Part shown: piece after piece, positions 43,951-52,179 of the stretch | Layout of the letters: every line of letters starts with the position of its first letter | Numbering within the stretch: position 1 is the stretch's first letter | Source: Lysinibacillus boronitolerans JCM 21713 = 10a = NBRC 103108 | GTDB taxonomy: Bacteria; Bacillota; Bacilli; Bacillales_A; Planococcaceae | Assembly (NCBI RefSeq): GCF_000772935.1 | Contig: NZ_JPVR01000081.1 | Span: forward strand, 310,001-374,000 | Direction of reading: 5' to 3' | Length of the DNA: 64,000 bases | Made by a program: the position numbers and the translations under genes | Notes under the pieces: model-generated | Told to the model about the DNA's origin: nothing | Database searches by the model: none | What the model saw: the letters and a program-made list of their open reading frames with translations, nothing else

Positions 43951-45312
43951 TTATTTCGTTTCTTGTGCTCTTAGCTTCTTCTTTGTTTGCCAACCTAAAA
44001 TGAGTAATTCAATTAATACTACAGCGATTAATGACGCACCAAATAGTGGCATCATAATCCCTAAAATGACAAGGAAAATGATGAATGGCATGGACATTTT
44101 ATGAGAAATTTGCGGTGGTGCAGACAGCTCCCCTTTTTTTCTACGCAAAATCCAAGTGCGAATGCCCCACACGATTACGGCTAGGAAGGCTAGACAAACC
44201 ACTAAATTTAATAGCTTATTTGGCCAGCCGAATAAATGCCCCTCATGTAATGGTATTCCCCATGTAAAGAATTTAGCTAATGGGCCATAATCGTCATAAT
44301 TCACTTGATCGATAAACTTGCCACTATACTGATCAAAATACATTGTGGCTTCCGCTGTAGGTTTTACATCTAGCCCTGTTACACCAGAATTACTAGCCTT
44401 CGCCACTGTATAGACGCCCTCACCGTTTGACGGATAAATAATTGAATAAGGCTTAGCGATATTCATCGAATTGATTTCTTTTTCAAGCTGAGCAATCGTC
44501 ATTTGGCTATCGTTCGTATAACGGACAGCTCCACCGCCATGATGTTGTGCATGTTCGCCTTCTGATGTAGGTGCCTCTAATTGACGAGTCGCCCATGGTA
44601 TTTCAGAGACATCAGACGTTGGTGGCTTTTGTTGGAGCAATGGATACCCAAAAGTAGGATTTTCTGAAGCTATATCTGCTAGCATGGAACCTTGAAAAGC
44701 AGACCATAATAGCCCTGTTGAGATGAACATCACCATCGGAATCGTAATGATTGTCCCAACAAGCGCATGCAATCTCTTACTTTTTTGTCTCTTATTCTCC
44801 GACTTGCCCTTCTTTAAGAGATTTCCTTGGAATGTCATATAAAGCCCTGACAGTAATAAAAAGATCGTCCAACATGCTGCCAGCTCTACTAAATAATTTA
44901 CAAAGGTACCACCAATAAAGAGAGAGCTATGGGTATTTCGCATAATATTTGAAAATGTATAATCGGCATCCTGACTACCAACCATTTGATTGTGATCGTC
45001 TAAAAATACGTACTTTTGTTTAGTGCCATTTGATAAAGTTAAACGTGTATTATAAGGCTCCTCTAACCTAATCACTTTTGTAGTAGAGTATCCTGAAAAT
45101 GCCGCCTCCGCTTTTTCCACGGCCTCATCAATTGTTAAGACCTCTTCCTTATGGCTCTCACCAAAGAAATAATCGTCATATAAGCGATTTTCTACATCTG
45201 TAAAAAACAAATAACCAATCCCACTTAATGTGAGAGACAGCAATAAAGGCGTAATAAAAAGTGCTGCGAAAAAATGCAGCCGCCAAAATCTAGAATAAAG
45301 CAAATTTTTCAT
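43951..45312 (-). CDS. PepSY-associated membrane protein (PiuB-like)
   Basis: The 453-residue protein has four main membrane segments and two PepSY-like outer regions (EAVEKAEAAFSGYSTTKVIRL and the later TIAQLEKEINSMNIAKPYSI). A His-rich GEHAQHHGGG loop and histidines in HALVG and PLHEGHLFG could bind metal or heme. This family often accompanies iron or copper uptake and may act as a ferric reductase. GGAG stands seven bases before the ATG, and a TATAAT lies further upstream. No Fur box is visible. Confidence 0.83.
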   Translation of the reverse strand: MKNLLYSRFWRLHFFAALFITPLLLSLTLSGIGYLFFTDVENRLYDDYFFGESHKEEVLTIDEAVEKAEAAFSGYSTTKVIRLEEPYNTRLTLSNGTKQKYVFLDDHNQMVGSQDADYTFSNIMRNTHSSLFIGGTFVNYLVELAACWTIFLLLSGLYMTFQGNLLKKGKSENKRQKSKRLHALVGTIITIPMVMFISTGLLWSAFQGSMLADIASENPTFGYPLLQQKPPTSDVSEIPWATRQLEAPTSEGEHAQHHGGGAVRYTNDSQMTIAQLEKEINSMNIAKPYSIIYPSNGEGVYTVAKASNSGVTGLDVKPTAEATMYFDQYSGKFIDQVNYDDYGPLAKFFTWGIPLHEGHLFGWPNKLLNLVVCLAFLAVIVWGIRTWILRRKKGELSAPPQISHKMSMPFIIFLVILGIMMPLFGASLIAVVLIELLILGWQTKKKLRAQETK

Positions 45313-45447
45313 ATTTAATCTCCAATCTCTCTATTTATAGCAGATTAATTATATAAATAAAAAGTGAAATATGAATGAAGTCCTAAAGGCAGTTTTATGA
45401 CAAACAAATGTATTCCAATTGGTATTATATTATTAAGGTAGCCAAAA

Positions 45448-45482
45448 AAATCATAGCCAAACCTCAAGTTCGGCTATGATTT
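45448..45482 (-). terminator. Terminator after the alcohol dehydrogenase gene
   Basis: AAATCATAGCC pairs with GGCTATGATTT around a 13-nt loop and seven T follow on the minus strand, eight bases after the stop codon. Confidence 0.88.
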
Positions 45483-45489
45483 CAATAAA

Positions 45490-46509
45490 TTACAAATTCA
45501 TATTTACAAGAATTTTACATTGGCTACGATCCTTTGTTAAAGCCTCAAAGCCTTTTTCCACAATATCCTCTAAAGCAATTTGGCTTGTGATAACAGCTTG
45601 TCCATCAATCACACCACGAGCAAGTAATCGAATCACTTCAGGGAAAATATTCACATAGGCGAACGAGCCACTGATTTTTACCTCTGGAGAAACCACCGCA
45701 TTGGGGTTAAATTCTACAGGTCTTTCCCATACGCTGACGATTTTAAATTCGCCGCCTGGATGAACAGCACTCACACCGCTAGTAAATGTTGCTTGCACAC
45801 CTGCTGCATCATACGCAACATCGACCCCACCAGCTGTTTTTTCACGAATAAACGCTACTGCATCCGTATCAATTGGATTAATGACATAGGTCGCGCCTAA
45901 TTCAAGTGCTTTTTGACGTCGTTCATCGGATACCTCTACGACAAAAATTTCACTTGCTCCCGCTGCCTTCACAGCCTGCAAGACCAATAATCCAATAGGA
46001 CCCGCACCAAAAATAGCAGCTGTATCGCCTAGCTTTAATTGACTTTGACGCACTGCATGTACTGCTACTGCTGTAGGTTCAACAAGTGCTCCTAGCTCTA
46101 AGCTCATATTCTCAGGAAGAAGGTGAATATTTTCTTCTTGTACGACTGCATATTCAGCAAATCCTCCTGAGATTGTATAGCCATAAGATTGGCCACGTTT
46201 ACATAAGTTGGAATAGCCACGTCGACAATTATCACATTTACCACATGGAATTGGTGGCTCCACTGCTACACGATCACCTACTTTGGTATGTGTAACGCCT
46301 TCTGCAACCTCTACAACGACACCTGCAAATTCATGACCTAATACGGGTTGTGTACGGAATGCATAAGCTCCACCCACATATTCATGTAAATCACTGCCAC
46401 AAATTCCAGCAAAGGCAACTTTTACTTTCACCATGCCTGCCTCTAGTGCTGGCAGTTGTGCCTCCTCTACTCGAATATCTTTTACACCGTAAAATTTTGC
46501 TGCTTTCAT
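45490..46509 (-). CDS. bdhA: Zinc-dependent medium-chain dehydrogenase, 2,3-butanediol type
   Basis: The 339-residue protein has catalytic-zinc ligands in GICGSDLHEYVGG, GHEFAG, a structural-zinc loop CGKCDNCRRGYSNLC and the NAD-binding GAGPIGLL. The FRTQPVLGHEFAGVVVEVAEG region is typical of (R,R)-butanediol dehydrogenase and related sorbitol-type enzymes. It interconverts acetoin and butanediol if the specificity holds, which sequence alone does not prove. AGAAGG stands seven bases before the ATG. The TetR gene 15 bp upstream is probably in the same transcript. Confidence 0.82.
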   Translation of the reverse strand: MKAAKFYGVKDIRVEEAQLPALEAGMVKVKVAFAGICGSDLHEYVGGAYAFRTQPVLGHEFAGVVVEVAEGVTHTKVGDRVAVEPPIPCGKCDNCRRGYSNLCKRGQSYGYTISGGFAEYAVVQEENIHLLPENMSLELGALVEPTAVAVHAVRQSQLKLGDTAAIFGAGPIGLLVLQAVKAAGASEIFVVEVSDERRQKALELGATYVINPIDTDAVAFIREKTAGGVDVAYDAAGVQATFTSGVSAVHPGGEFKIVSVWERPVEFNPNAVVSPEVKISGSFAYVNIFPEVIRLLARGVIDGQAVITSQIALEDIVEKGFEALTKDRSQCKILVNMNL

Positions 46510-46524
46510 CCTATTACCTTCTTT

Positions 46525-47118
46525 TTATAATTTAGTTTGAAGACCATGGAACACGAAGTTGACTGCAAGCTCCGCTATCTGATCGGGTGTTGCTTGTAAG
46601 GAAGAACGGTTTAAAAAGGGATTGTTCAAGGAATACATTAACGTCCCCATGATAAAGTTCAATGCAACATCAAGTGACTCAAAATGAATGGTCTGCTGCT
46701 CCTGACAAGCAAGTAAAATCGTCCGAAGCTGCTCCCAGGAAGGTAAAAACACATCCTTTAGCATCTCAAGCCTTGGACTATTCATAACAATTTCTTGCTG
46801 TAAAATATCAATTAACTCATGCTCATGGATTCGGTAAAGAACAAAGTTGCGACAAAAGCTACGAAGCGCACCGATTGAATCTTGAACATCATAATGAGCA
46901 TTCATAAAGGTGTGGCGTAGCGGTTCAAATAATGCATTAAAGACATTTTCCTTGCCACCAAAATGATAGGAAACAAGTGCAAGTGACACATCAGCTTCTT
47001 CACAAATTTGTCTCACCGTGGTGCCATCAAAGCCCCTTGATGAAAACAAGGTTTTTGCCGCTTGTAAAATTTGATCCTTTACCTCTTTATTCTTTTCTTT
47101 TTGATCGATAGTTCTCAC
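46525..47118 (-). CDS. TetR-family transcriptional regulator
   Basis: The 197-residue protein has the TetR helix-turn-helix (ILQAAKTLFSSRGFDGTTVRQICEEADVSLALVSYHF) and an all-helical ligand domain. The frame opens at a GTG that itself overlaps an AGAGGTGAG ribosome-binding sequence; an ATC five bases after it is better spaced, so the true start is uncertain by a few residues. A palindromic TTGAAC box directly upstream suggests autoregulation and control of the dehydrogenase. Confidence 0.85.
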   Translation of the reverse strand: MRTIDQKEKNKEVKDQILQAAKTLFSSRGFDGTTVRQICEEADVSLALVSYHFGGKENVFNALFEPLRHTFMNAHYDVQDSIGALRSFCRNFVLYRIHEHELIDILQQEIVMNSPRLEMLKDVFLPSWEQLRTILLACQEQQTIHFESLDVALNFIMGTLMYSLNNPFLNRSSLQATPDQIAELAVNFVFHGLQTKL

Positions 47119-47124
47119 CTCTTT

Positions 47125-47140
47125 TTGAACAAACGTTCAA
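47125..47140. promoter_or_regulatory. Likely TetR operator
   Basis: TTGAACAAACGTTCAA has perfect 6-bp arms (8-bp with the flanking T and A pairs), and a further GTTCAA half-site lies ten bases on. It is seven bases before the TetR gene start. Confidence 0.75.
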
Positions 47141-47239
47141 AACAATTGTTCAACGAAATTGTACGCCTACTATTATTAATTGTCAAAGCATGCGCTTATT
47201 AAAAATGGCTACTTCATTAAAACGAAGTAGCCAAACATT

Positions 47240-47407
47240 CTATCCTATTAATTCTTTCAAAACATTCGCATACGCTGCTAAAATAGATTGCTCATGTGTA
47301 GCATCATGCTCAACATATTGTTCGACAAGCTCCTTCAAGGGTTTAGGCTCTTGCATAATTTCAAATTTGAATAAGCTTTCATAGTACTCAACAACTTGTG
47401 GATTCAT
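47240..47407 (-). CDS. Small conserved-looking protein, 55 residues
   Basis: AAAGGAG stands eight bases before an ATG opening a 55-residue frame: MNPQVVEYYESLFKFEIMQE, a Pro-Lys turn, then a helical EHDATHEQSILAAYANVL segment to a TAG. It is acidic and helical with no signal peptide or membrane segment. The strong ribosome binding site is the main support. It lies 26 bp after a terminator that follows the riboswitch-linked ORF, so it is expressed by readthrough or from its own promoter. Function unknown. Confidence 0.65.
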   Translation of the reverse strand: MNPQVVEYYESLFKFEIMQEPKPLKELVEQYVEHDATHEQSILAAYANVLKELIG

Positions 47408-47433
47408 GTGGACCGCTCCTTTAATTTTTTACA

Positions 47434-47466
47434 TAAAAAAACATCTTTCCCTCATTAGAAAGATGT
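47434..47466 (-). terminator. Intrinsic terminator between the two small ORFs
   Basis: ACATCTTTC pairs with GAAAGATGT around an 8-nt loop and is followed by TTTTTT on the minus strand. Confidence 0.88.
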
Positions 47467-47469
47467 CTA

Positions 47470-47592
47470 CTATGACAAATACACGACATAATACGGTGAT
47501 CGCCAAATGGAAAGAAGCCTTCTATTAAACATAGAAGCACCCTTTTTAGCAATCATCGTACTATGAGCATGCAGGAGAAATTCTCTAGTCAC
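47470..47592 (-). CDS. Riboswitch-linked small ORF, 40 residues
   Basis: A GGGGGTG site lies six bases before a GTG that opens a 40-codon frame, with MTREFLLHAHSTMIAKKGAS, then MFNRRLLSIWRSPYYVVYLS to a TAG. It is basic and aromatic-rich without a clear membrane helix. A TTG two codons upstream is an alternative start. It is the only ORF between the cobalamin riboswitch and the next terminator, so it may be the riboswitch target or a leader peptide. I do not recognise it. Confidence 0.5.
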   Translation of the reverse strand: MTREFLLHAHSTMIAKKGASMFNRRLLSIWRSPYYVVYLS

Positions 47593-47636
47593 ACTCAACA
47601 CCCCCTATCCGCGTAGGTTTTTTGGCTGTACTAGAT

Positions 47637-47795
47637 AAAGGCAGGTCTCCTGGCTTATGCTCATCACACCTTTCACCTTCCCATTACTTTTTGTAACAGT
47701 GGCCTTCTGAAATGTGCTCCCATTTACAGTTGCGGGACAGCGTCGGATTCACACCGATCTTCCCTTTTAAACAAATCTAATTTGTACCTCTATCC
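47637..47795 (-). ncRNA. Cobalamin (adenosylcobalamin-type) riboswitch
   Basis: On the minus strand the conserved elements occur in order: GGTACAAATT at the 5' end, AAAGGGAAGATCGGTGTGAAT, then CCGACGCTGTCCCGCAACTG (the B12 box region), a variable GGGAGC arm, and GCCAGGAGACCTGCC closing the fold. This matches the cobalamin riboswitch family closely. About 45 bases downstream is the ribosome binding site of a 40-residue ORF; no B12 transport or synthesis gene follows. Confidence 0.93.
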
Positions 47796-47859
47796 TATTA
47801 TTCCGTTTTTATTATTATACCATAGTATTAAATCTTAACAGCTTTCTTCACATTTAGAG

Positions 47860-48692
47860 CGCTATCCCTCTCTTGTAAGGATTTATCCTCTTAATTTGAA
47901 GCGCTATCCTCTACTTTCGAAGTTCTATCCACCAGTTTAAGCTCTATCCTTCAATTTGATGATTCTATCCGCCAGTTTTAGAATGCTATCCTTCACTTTC
48001 GAAGTTCTATCCGCCAGTTTAAGCTCTATCCTTCAATTTGATGATTCTATCCGCCAGTTTTAGAACGCTATCCTTCACTTTTGAAGTTCTATCCGCTAGT
48101 TTAAACTCTATCCTTCAATTTGATGATTCTATCCGCCTGTTTTAGAACGCTATCCTTCACTTTTGAAGTTCTATCCGCCTGTTTTAGAATGCTATCCCTC
48201 ACTTTCGAAGTTCTATCCGCTAGTTTAAACTCTATCCTTCACTTTGATGATTCTATCCGCCAGTTTTAGAACGCTATCCTTCACTTTTGAAGATTCTATC
48301 CGCTAGTTTTAGAATGCTATCCTTCACTTTTGAAGTTCTATCCGCTAGTTTAAACTCTATCCTTCAATTTGATGATTCTATCCGCCTGTTTTAGAACGCT
48401 ATCCTTCACTTTTGAAGTTCTATCCGCTAGTTTAAGCTCTATCCTTTAATTTGATAATTCTATCCGCCAATTTTAGAACGCTATCCTTCACTTTCGAAGT
48501 TCTATCCACCTGTTTAAACTCTATCCTTCAATTTGATGATTCTATCCGCCAGTTTTAGAACGCTATCCTTCACTTTCGAAGTTCTATCCGCCAGTTTAAG
48601 CTCTATCCTTCAATTTGATGATTCTATCCGCCAGTTTTAGAACGCTATCCTTCACTTTTGAAGTTCTATCCACCTGTTTAAGCTCTATCCTC
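47860..48692. repeat. CTATCC repeat tract 2, 82-bp higher-order period
   Basis: The 82-bp unit has four subunits of about 20 bp: CTATCCGCCAGTTTAAGCT, CTATCCTTCAATTTGATGATT, CTATCCGCCAGTTTTAGAACG and CTATCCTTCACTTTCGAAGTT. The marker GATGATT (one copy GATAATT) occurs at 47958, 48040, 48122, 48246, 48371, 48453, 48535 and 48617: spacings are 82 except two of 124-125, where a two-subunit block is duplicated. Stops occur in every frame and no gene is supported. The tract fills the space between the riboswitch and the VOC gene. Confidence 0.92.
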
Positions 48693-48752
48693 CCATCTAT
48701 TTCAAATATTTAGAAATTACTCTATAATTAAGAAAAAAGGAGGCGGTATGAG

Positions 48753-49118
48753 ATGATTATGGGTTTACATCATGTGCAAATTACAATTCCAAAAGGCTGT
48801 GAGGAGCAGGGGAAGGATTTTTATTGTCATGTTTTAGGACTTCAAGAATTAGAGAAGCCTGACTCTCTCAAAGGTCGCGGGGGATTTTGGCTACAGCTTG
48901 GTCAGCAGGAAGTACATGTAGGGACAGAGGATGGCTTCGATCGTTTAACCACAAAGGCGCATATTGCGTATCAAGTAGCGGATATTCAGTATTGGCGGAA
49001 GAAGCTCGTCGCACATCAAATCGAGATACTCGAGTCGGTGCCTATTCCCCATTACGAGCGCTTTGAATTCCGTGATCCCTTTGGCAATCGCGTAGAAATG
49101 ATACAGGAAATCGTGTAG
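48753..49118 (+). CDS. VOC-family (glyoxalase-like) protein
   Basis: The 121-residue protein has two beta-alpha-beta modules of the vicinal oxygen chelate fold: MGLHHVQITIPKGCEEQGKD, a first-metal histidine in HHV, VGTEDGF and FRDPFGNRVEMIQE with the C-terminal glutamate. Members include glyoxalases, dioxygenases and fosfomycin-type resistance enzymes; specificity cannot be read. AGGAGG stands nine bases before the ATG. A terminator follows. Confidence 0.85.
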   Translation: MIMGLHHVQITIPKGCEEQGKDFYCHVLGLQELEKPDSLKGRGGFWLQLGQQEVHVGTEDGFDRLTTKAHIAYQVADIQYWRKKLVAHQIEILESVPIPHYERFEFRDPFGNRVEMIQEIV

Positions 49119-49146
49119 GCTGCCTCATTTTAGGGCAGCTTTTTTC
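49118..49146 (+). terminator. Terminator after the VOC gene
   Basis: GCTGCC pairs with GGCAGC around a 9-nt loop and is followed by seven T. Confidence 0.8.
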
Positions 49147-49359
49147 ATGGAATTGTTCCATATAACATCTTACTGAAACATTTGTAATAAAACTGTAAAT
49201 TCCCTTGATAAAGCCTTTTACAGCAAGTGTTGAAGCCCTCCCTTCAACTATCCTGGTAACATTTACCGCCCAGAAGCCCTACTTTTTCATGCTACGATTA
49301 TTTCCATGGCAAAGGTATACAGGAGAAATCCTACTAGATGCTTTAGGAGGTTACACAAC

Positions 49360-50301
49360 ATGAATAAACGATTTTTATCTACAACACTTGCATTAACAAT
49401 TGGATTTAGTTCATTTGGAATGGTGCAAACAGCGATCCAGCCAATACAAGTAGAGGCTGCAACAACAAATGCTCAGAACAACGCACAGGCGGTAGCTGCA
49501 AAAGCAGACCAATTAATTCAGACTGGTAAAAGCTTAATGGGGCAAGCAACATACAGCAATTCGGTTTACAAGCCTACATACCCATACAAATTTTCTTGTG
49601 CTTCATTTTTAATGTACATCTTCGAGAAAAATGGGGTAGACCTTGGTACGTATAACGAAAATTATATGATTCAGCAAGGGACTTATGTAGCAAGAAACCA
49701 ATTACAAAAAGGCGATTTAGTGTTCTTTAAAAGTAAAAAAACAGGGACTGATCCCGATCATGTCGGTATGTATATTGGCGACAATAAAATCATCCATATG
49801 GCTGATTCCAAACAAAATATAGTTATCTCTGATTTAAATAGTAAGCCGTACTATACGGAAAACTATGTATCTGCACGTAGAGTATTACCTACTCTGCTAT
49901 CTGCCAATCCTGCTACAAAAGGCGATAAAATTGTAGAGAATGCGCTGACTTATAAAAATAAAGTATCGATTAGCTCGACAACAAAAGAGTCAAGTCTACG
50001 CTTTACCGCTCCAGCATTTGTCGATTTCATCTATCGTAAAAGTGGCGTTAAACTCGGATCAACTTCTTTGAGCGGTTTAATGAGCAAAGGATCAACTGTA
50101 GCGCGTGCTAATTTGAAAAAGGGTGATTTAGTCTTCTTTAATAGTGTGAAAGGTTCAAAAAAACCTTCTCTTGTAGGGATTTATGCAGGCGATCACCGTA
50201 TCATCATCCCTAATTCCGATGGTGTCATGACAAGAGTATTATTTGTTGATTATTATGCTCAACACTATATTACTGCGAAGCGTGTTATCTCTACTAAATA
50301 A
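49360..50301 (+). CDS. Secreted NlpC/P60 peptidase with one active and one dead domain
   Basis: AGGAGG stands nine bases before the ATG at 49360, giving 313 residues with a Sec signal peptide (about 1-34). Domain 1 has the NlpC/P60 catalytic Cys80 (KFSCASFLMYIF), His134 (PDHVGMYIG) and a later His146, and would cut peptidoglycan stem peptides. Domain 2 (about 185-313) keeps the fold motifs GDLVFF and GIYAGDHRI but has Ala for Cys (FTAPAF), Leu for His (SLVGIY) and Ile for the third residue, so it is catalytically dead and may bind wall peptides. Confidence 0.88.
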   Translation: MNKRFLSTTLALTIGFSSFGMVQTAIQPIQVEAATTNAQNNAQAVAAKADQLIQTGKSLMGQATYSNSVYKPTYPYKFSCASFLMYIFEKNGVDLGTYNENYMIQQGTYVARNQLQKGDLVFFKSKKTGTDPDHVGMYIGDNKIIHMADSKQNIVISDLNSKPYYTENYVSARRVLPTLLSANPATKGDKIVENALTYKNKVSISSTTKESSLRFTAPAFVDFIYRKSGVKLGSTSLSGLMSKGSTVARANLKKGDLVFFNSVKGSKKPSLVGIYAGDHRIIIPNSDGVMTRVLFVDYYAQHYITAKRVISTK

Positions 50302-50325
50302 CTCTACGCCCTGTTAAGTGTACTG

Positions 50326-50605
50326 ACTTTTACAAGTACAGGTTTTACTTACTATGTCTTTAAGAAACATGGTATTGAGTTGAAGAATAAATTAGCAAAC
50401 ACAAGCTTTAGTTGGTAAACGTATTCAAAAATCTCAGTTTCAAAAAGTAGATTTATTATTCATCTCTACCAATAGAAATCACACAAACGAGGATCTATTA
50501 TAGGGAGTAATCAATATATTAATATGACAACGAACTGTTGTGAAACAAAGTTTAAGCATAACATGGGCACAAAAGTTTGTAACAGCTCGGCGTGTTTTAA
50601 AATAA
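50326..50605 (+). pseudogene. Remnant of a third NlpC/P60 domain
   Basis: Short open pieces in shifting frames still read as NlpC/P60: FTSTGFTYYVFKKHGIELKN (50329 on), then GKRIQKSQFQKVDLLFISTN and, at the end, TWAQKFVTARRVLK, the equivalent of the YYAQHYITAKRV ending of domain 2. Stops and a missing HVGxYxG segment separate them. The order follows the domain, so this is a decayed repeat or a decayed neighbouring gene. Confidence 0.75.
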
Positions 50606-50614
50606 GTAAGAATT

Positions 50615-50646
50615 GGGTGTCTCATTCATTTTGAGACACCCTTTTT
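50615..50646 (+). terminator. Terminator after the NlpC/P60 region
   Basis: GGGTGTCTCA pairs perfectly with TGAGACACCC around a 7-nt loop and five T follow. Confidence 0.88.
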
Positions 50647-50648
50647 CT

Positions 50649-52037
50649 CTATAAAGAGTTTTTAAGTTTATTGGCAAATTCGATCATGGATCTACTAGAC
50701 ATCGGTCCCTTAATTAAAACAATCGTGTCTGCATCAAGCTTTGGCTTCAATACTTCTAAAACGCCCGCTACCTCTTTAAACGTATGAACCTCTGCACTGG
50801 TTCCATCTTTTTGAGCTTGATCCGCAATCTTCTCTGCCCTTTTGCCGATGGTAATTAATGTATCGATCTTTCTTAGTGCTACCATGGAGCCAATTTCGCG
50901 ATGATATTTTTCTTCAAAATTACCTAATCGCTTTATATCCCCTAAAACAAGAATGACCTTTTTGTCTTTCCCTACCGTATCTAACACTTTTAAGGCTGCC
51001 TCTACAGATGTCGGGTTATTTGTCCAAGTATCATCAATAATCGTGCTGTCCCCAAGACCTGTTGTAAATTCTAAATGTCTTGCCATCTGTTTAAACGTTC
51101 TTAGCCCTGCGATCGCCTGACGAATAGTCAGCCCCATTTCGTGACTAGCTGCAATTGCGGCTAAGGCATTATAGACCTGATGCTCTCCATAGCCAGGGAC
51201 AAACACATTGTACGTTTTATCCGCTACCTCTAAAACAAACTTCATGCCCGTATTGGCAAATTCCACATTCGAAGCCTTATAATCTGCCGTATCCTGTAAG
51301 CCAAACTTGATAATCTTCCCCTTAAATCTTTTCAATGAGATTTTTTTGGTATTGGCATCATCTGCATTGATGATTAACGTGCCATCTTCTTTAATACCTT
51401 CCACAATTTCTGACTTGGCCTTAATATAGCCTTCTAAATTAAGACAGCCATCTAGATGATGGACGCCAATATTTGTAATGATGCCGATAGTTGGTTGATA
51501 GATCATACATTGATGTTTAATATTCCCTGTATTCCCTAAGCCTAATTCAAAGATAGCGGCTTGTGTTTTATCATCAATGCCCGTTAAATAAGGTAGTGAT
51601 TGCCTTGGCTCGTTTTTACTGCTGATGGATGCTTGCACTTGCCAATGCTTACTAGCAATATGTTTTAACATCTCTTTTGTCGTTGTTTTACCACAAGTGC
51701 CTGTTAAAGCCACAACGGGAATTTCAAAGAGCCCACGATAATACTCGATAAATGTCCAGTATGCCTGTGCAACACTTTTCACTTGTAAAACGGTTGTATT
51801 CTCCAGCGCATTTTTTAACTCTGTAGACGGTTTATCGGATACGATAAGAGATGGACCTTTCCGATCAATCTCTTGCCAGTTGATTTGATCGTTTCGACTA
51901 ACAAACAGGAGCGAATGGCTTTTTGTTAAATCATGCCGATTATAGTAGATCGCCTGCTTAACAGACCATTGTTCTGATCCGTGAAGGAGCTTTCCCTGTA
52001 GGACATTCCTAAGTTTCTGCACACTAATGGATTGCAA
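50649..52037 (-). CDS. MurF-like Mur ligase family protein (paralog 1)
   Basis: The 462-residue protein has an N-terminal MurF-like domain (1-105), the central ATPase domain with P-loop GTCGKTTTKE (113-122) and FELGLGNTGNI, NIGVHHLDGC, and the C-terminal domain with DDTWTNNPTSVEAALKVL, a variant of the MurF DDxxNANP motif. Mur ligases join an amino acid or peptide to a carboxylate through an acyl phosphate. The chosen start is TTG, ten bases after AGAGGAGG. It is unlikely to be the housekeeping MurF, because two paralogs lie beside it. Substrate unknown. Confidence 0.85.
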   Translation of the reverse strand: MQSISVQKLRNVLQGKLLHGSEQWSVKQAIYYNRHDLTKSHSLLFVSRNDQINWQEIDRKGPSLIVSDKPSTELKNALENTTVLQVKSVAQAYWTFIEYYRGLFEIPVVALTGTCGKTTTKEMLKHIASKHWQVQASISSKNEPRQSLPYLTGIDDKTQAAIFELGLGNTGNIKHQCMIYQPTIGIITNIGVHHLDGCLNLEGYIKAKSEIVEGIKEDGTLIINADDANTKKISLKRFKGKIIKFGLQDTADYKASNVEFANTGMKFVLEVADKTYNVFVPGYGEHQVYNALAAIAASHEMGLTIRQAIAGLRTFKQMARHLEFTTGLGDSTIIDDTWTNNPTSVEAALKVLDTVGKDKKVILVLGDIKRLGNFEEKYHREIGSMVALRKIDTLITIGKRAEKIADQAQKDGTSAEVHTFKEVAGVLEVLKPKLDADTIVLIKGPMSSRSMIEFANKLKNSL

Positions 52038-52179
52038 GTGTACTACGCCTCCTCTCTTTATCAATCTTGTAGATGACTTATTTCTTCTCTTGATCTAGCG
52101 TGCTGCTTTTTGATCAATTACTATACCTTATTAGAAAGCTCTTCTATGTGGCACAGTCAATATCCTATATTGAAAGAAG

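Noticed and set aside
47190-47384. 64-residue plus-strand ORF after the TetR operator
   Set aside because: It lies opposite the better supported 55-residue minus-strand gene and lacks a ribosome binding site.
47860-48692. CRISPR array
   Set aside because: The CTATCC subunits have no unique spacers of constant length, the whole 82-bp unit is repeated including the would-be spacers, and no cas genes are present.
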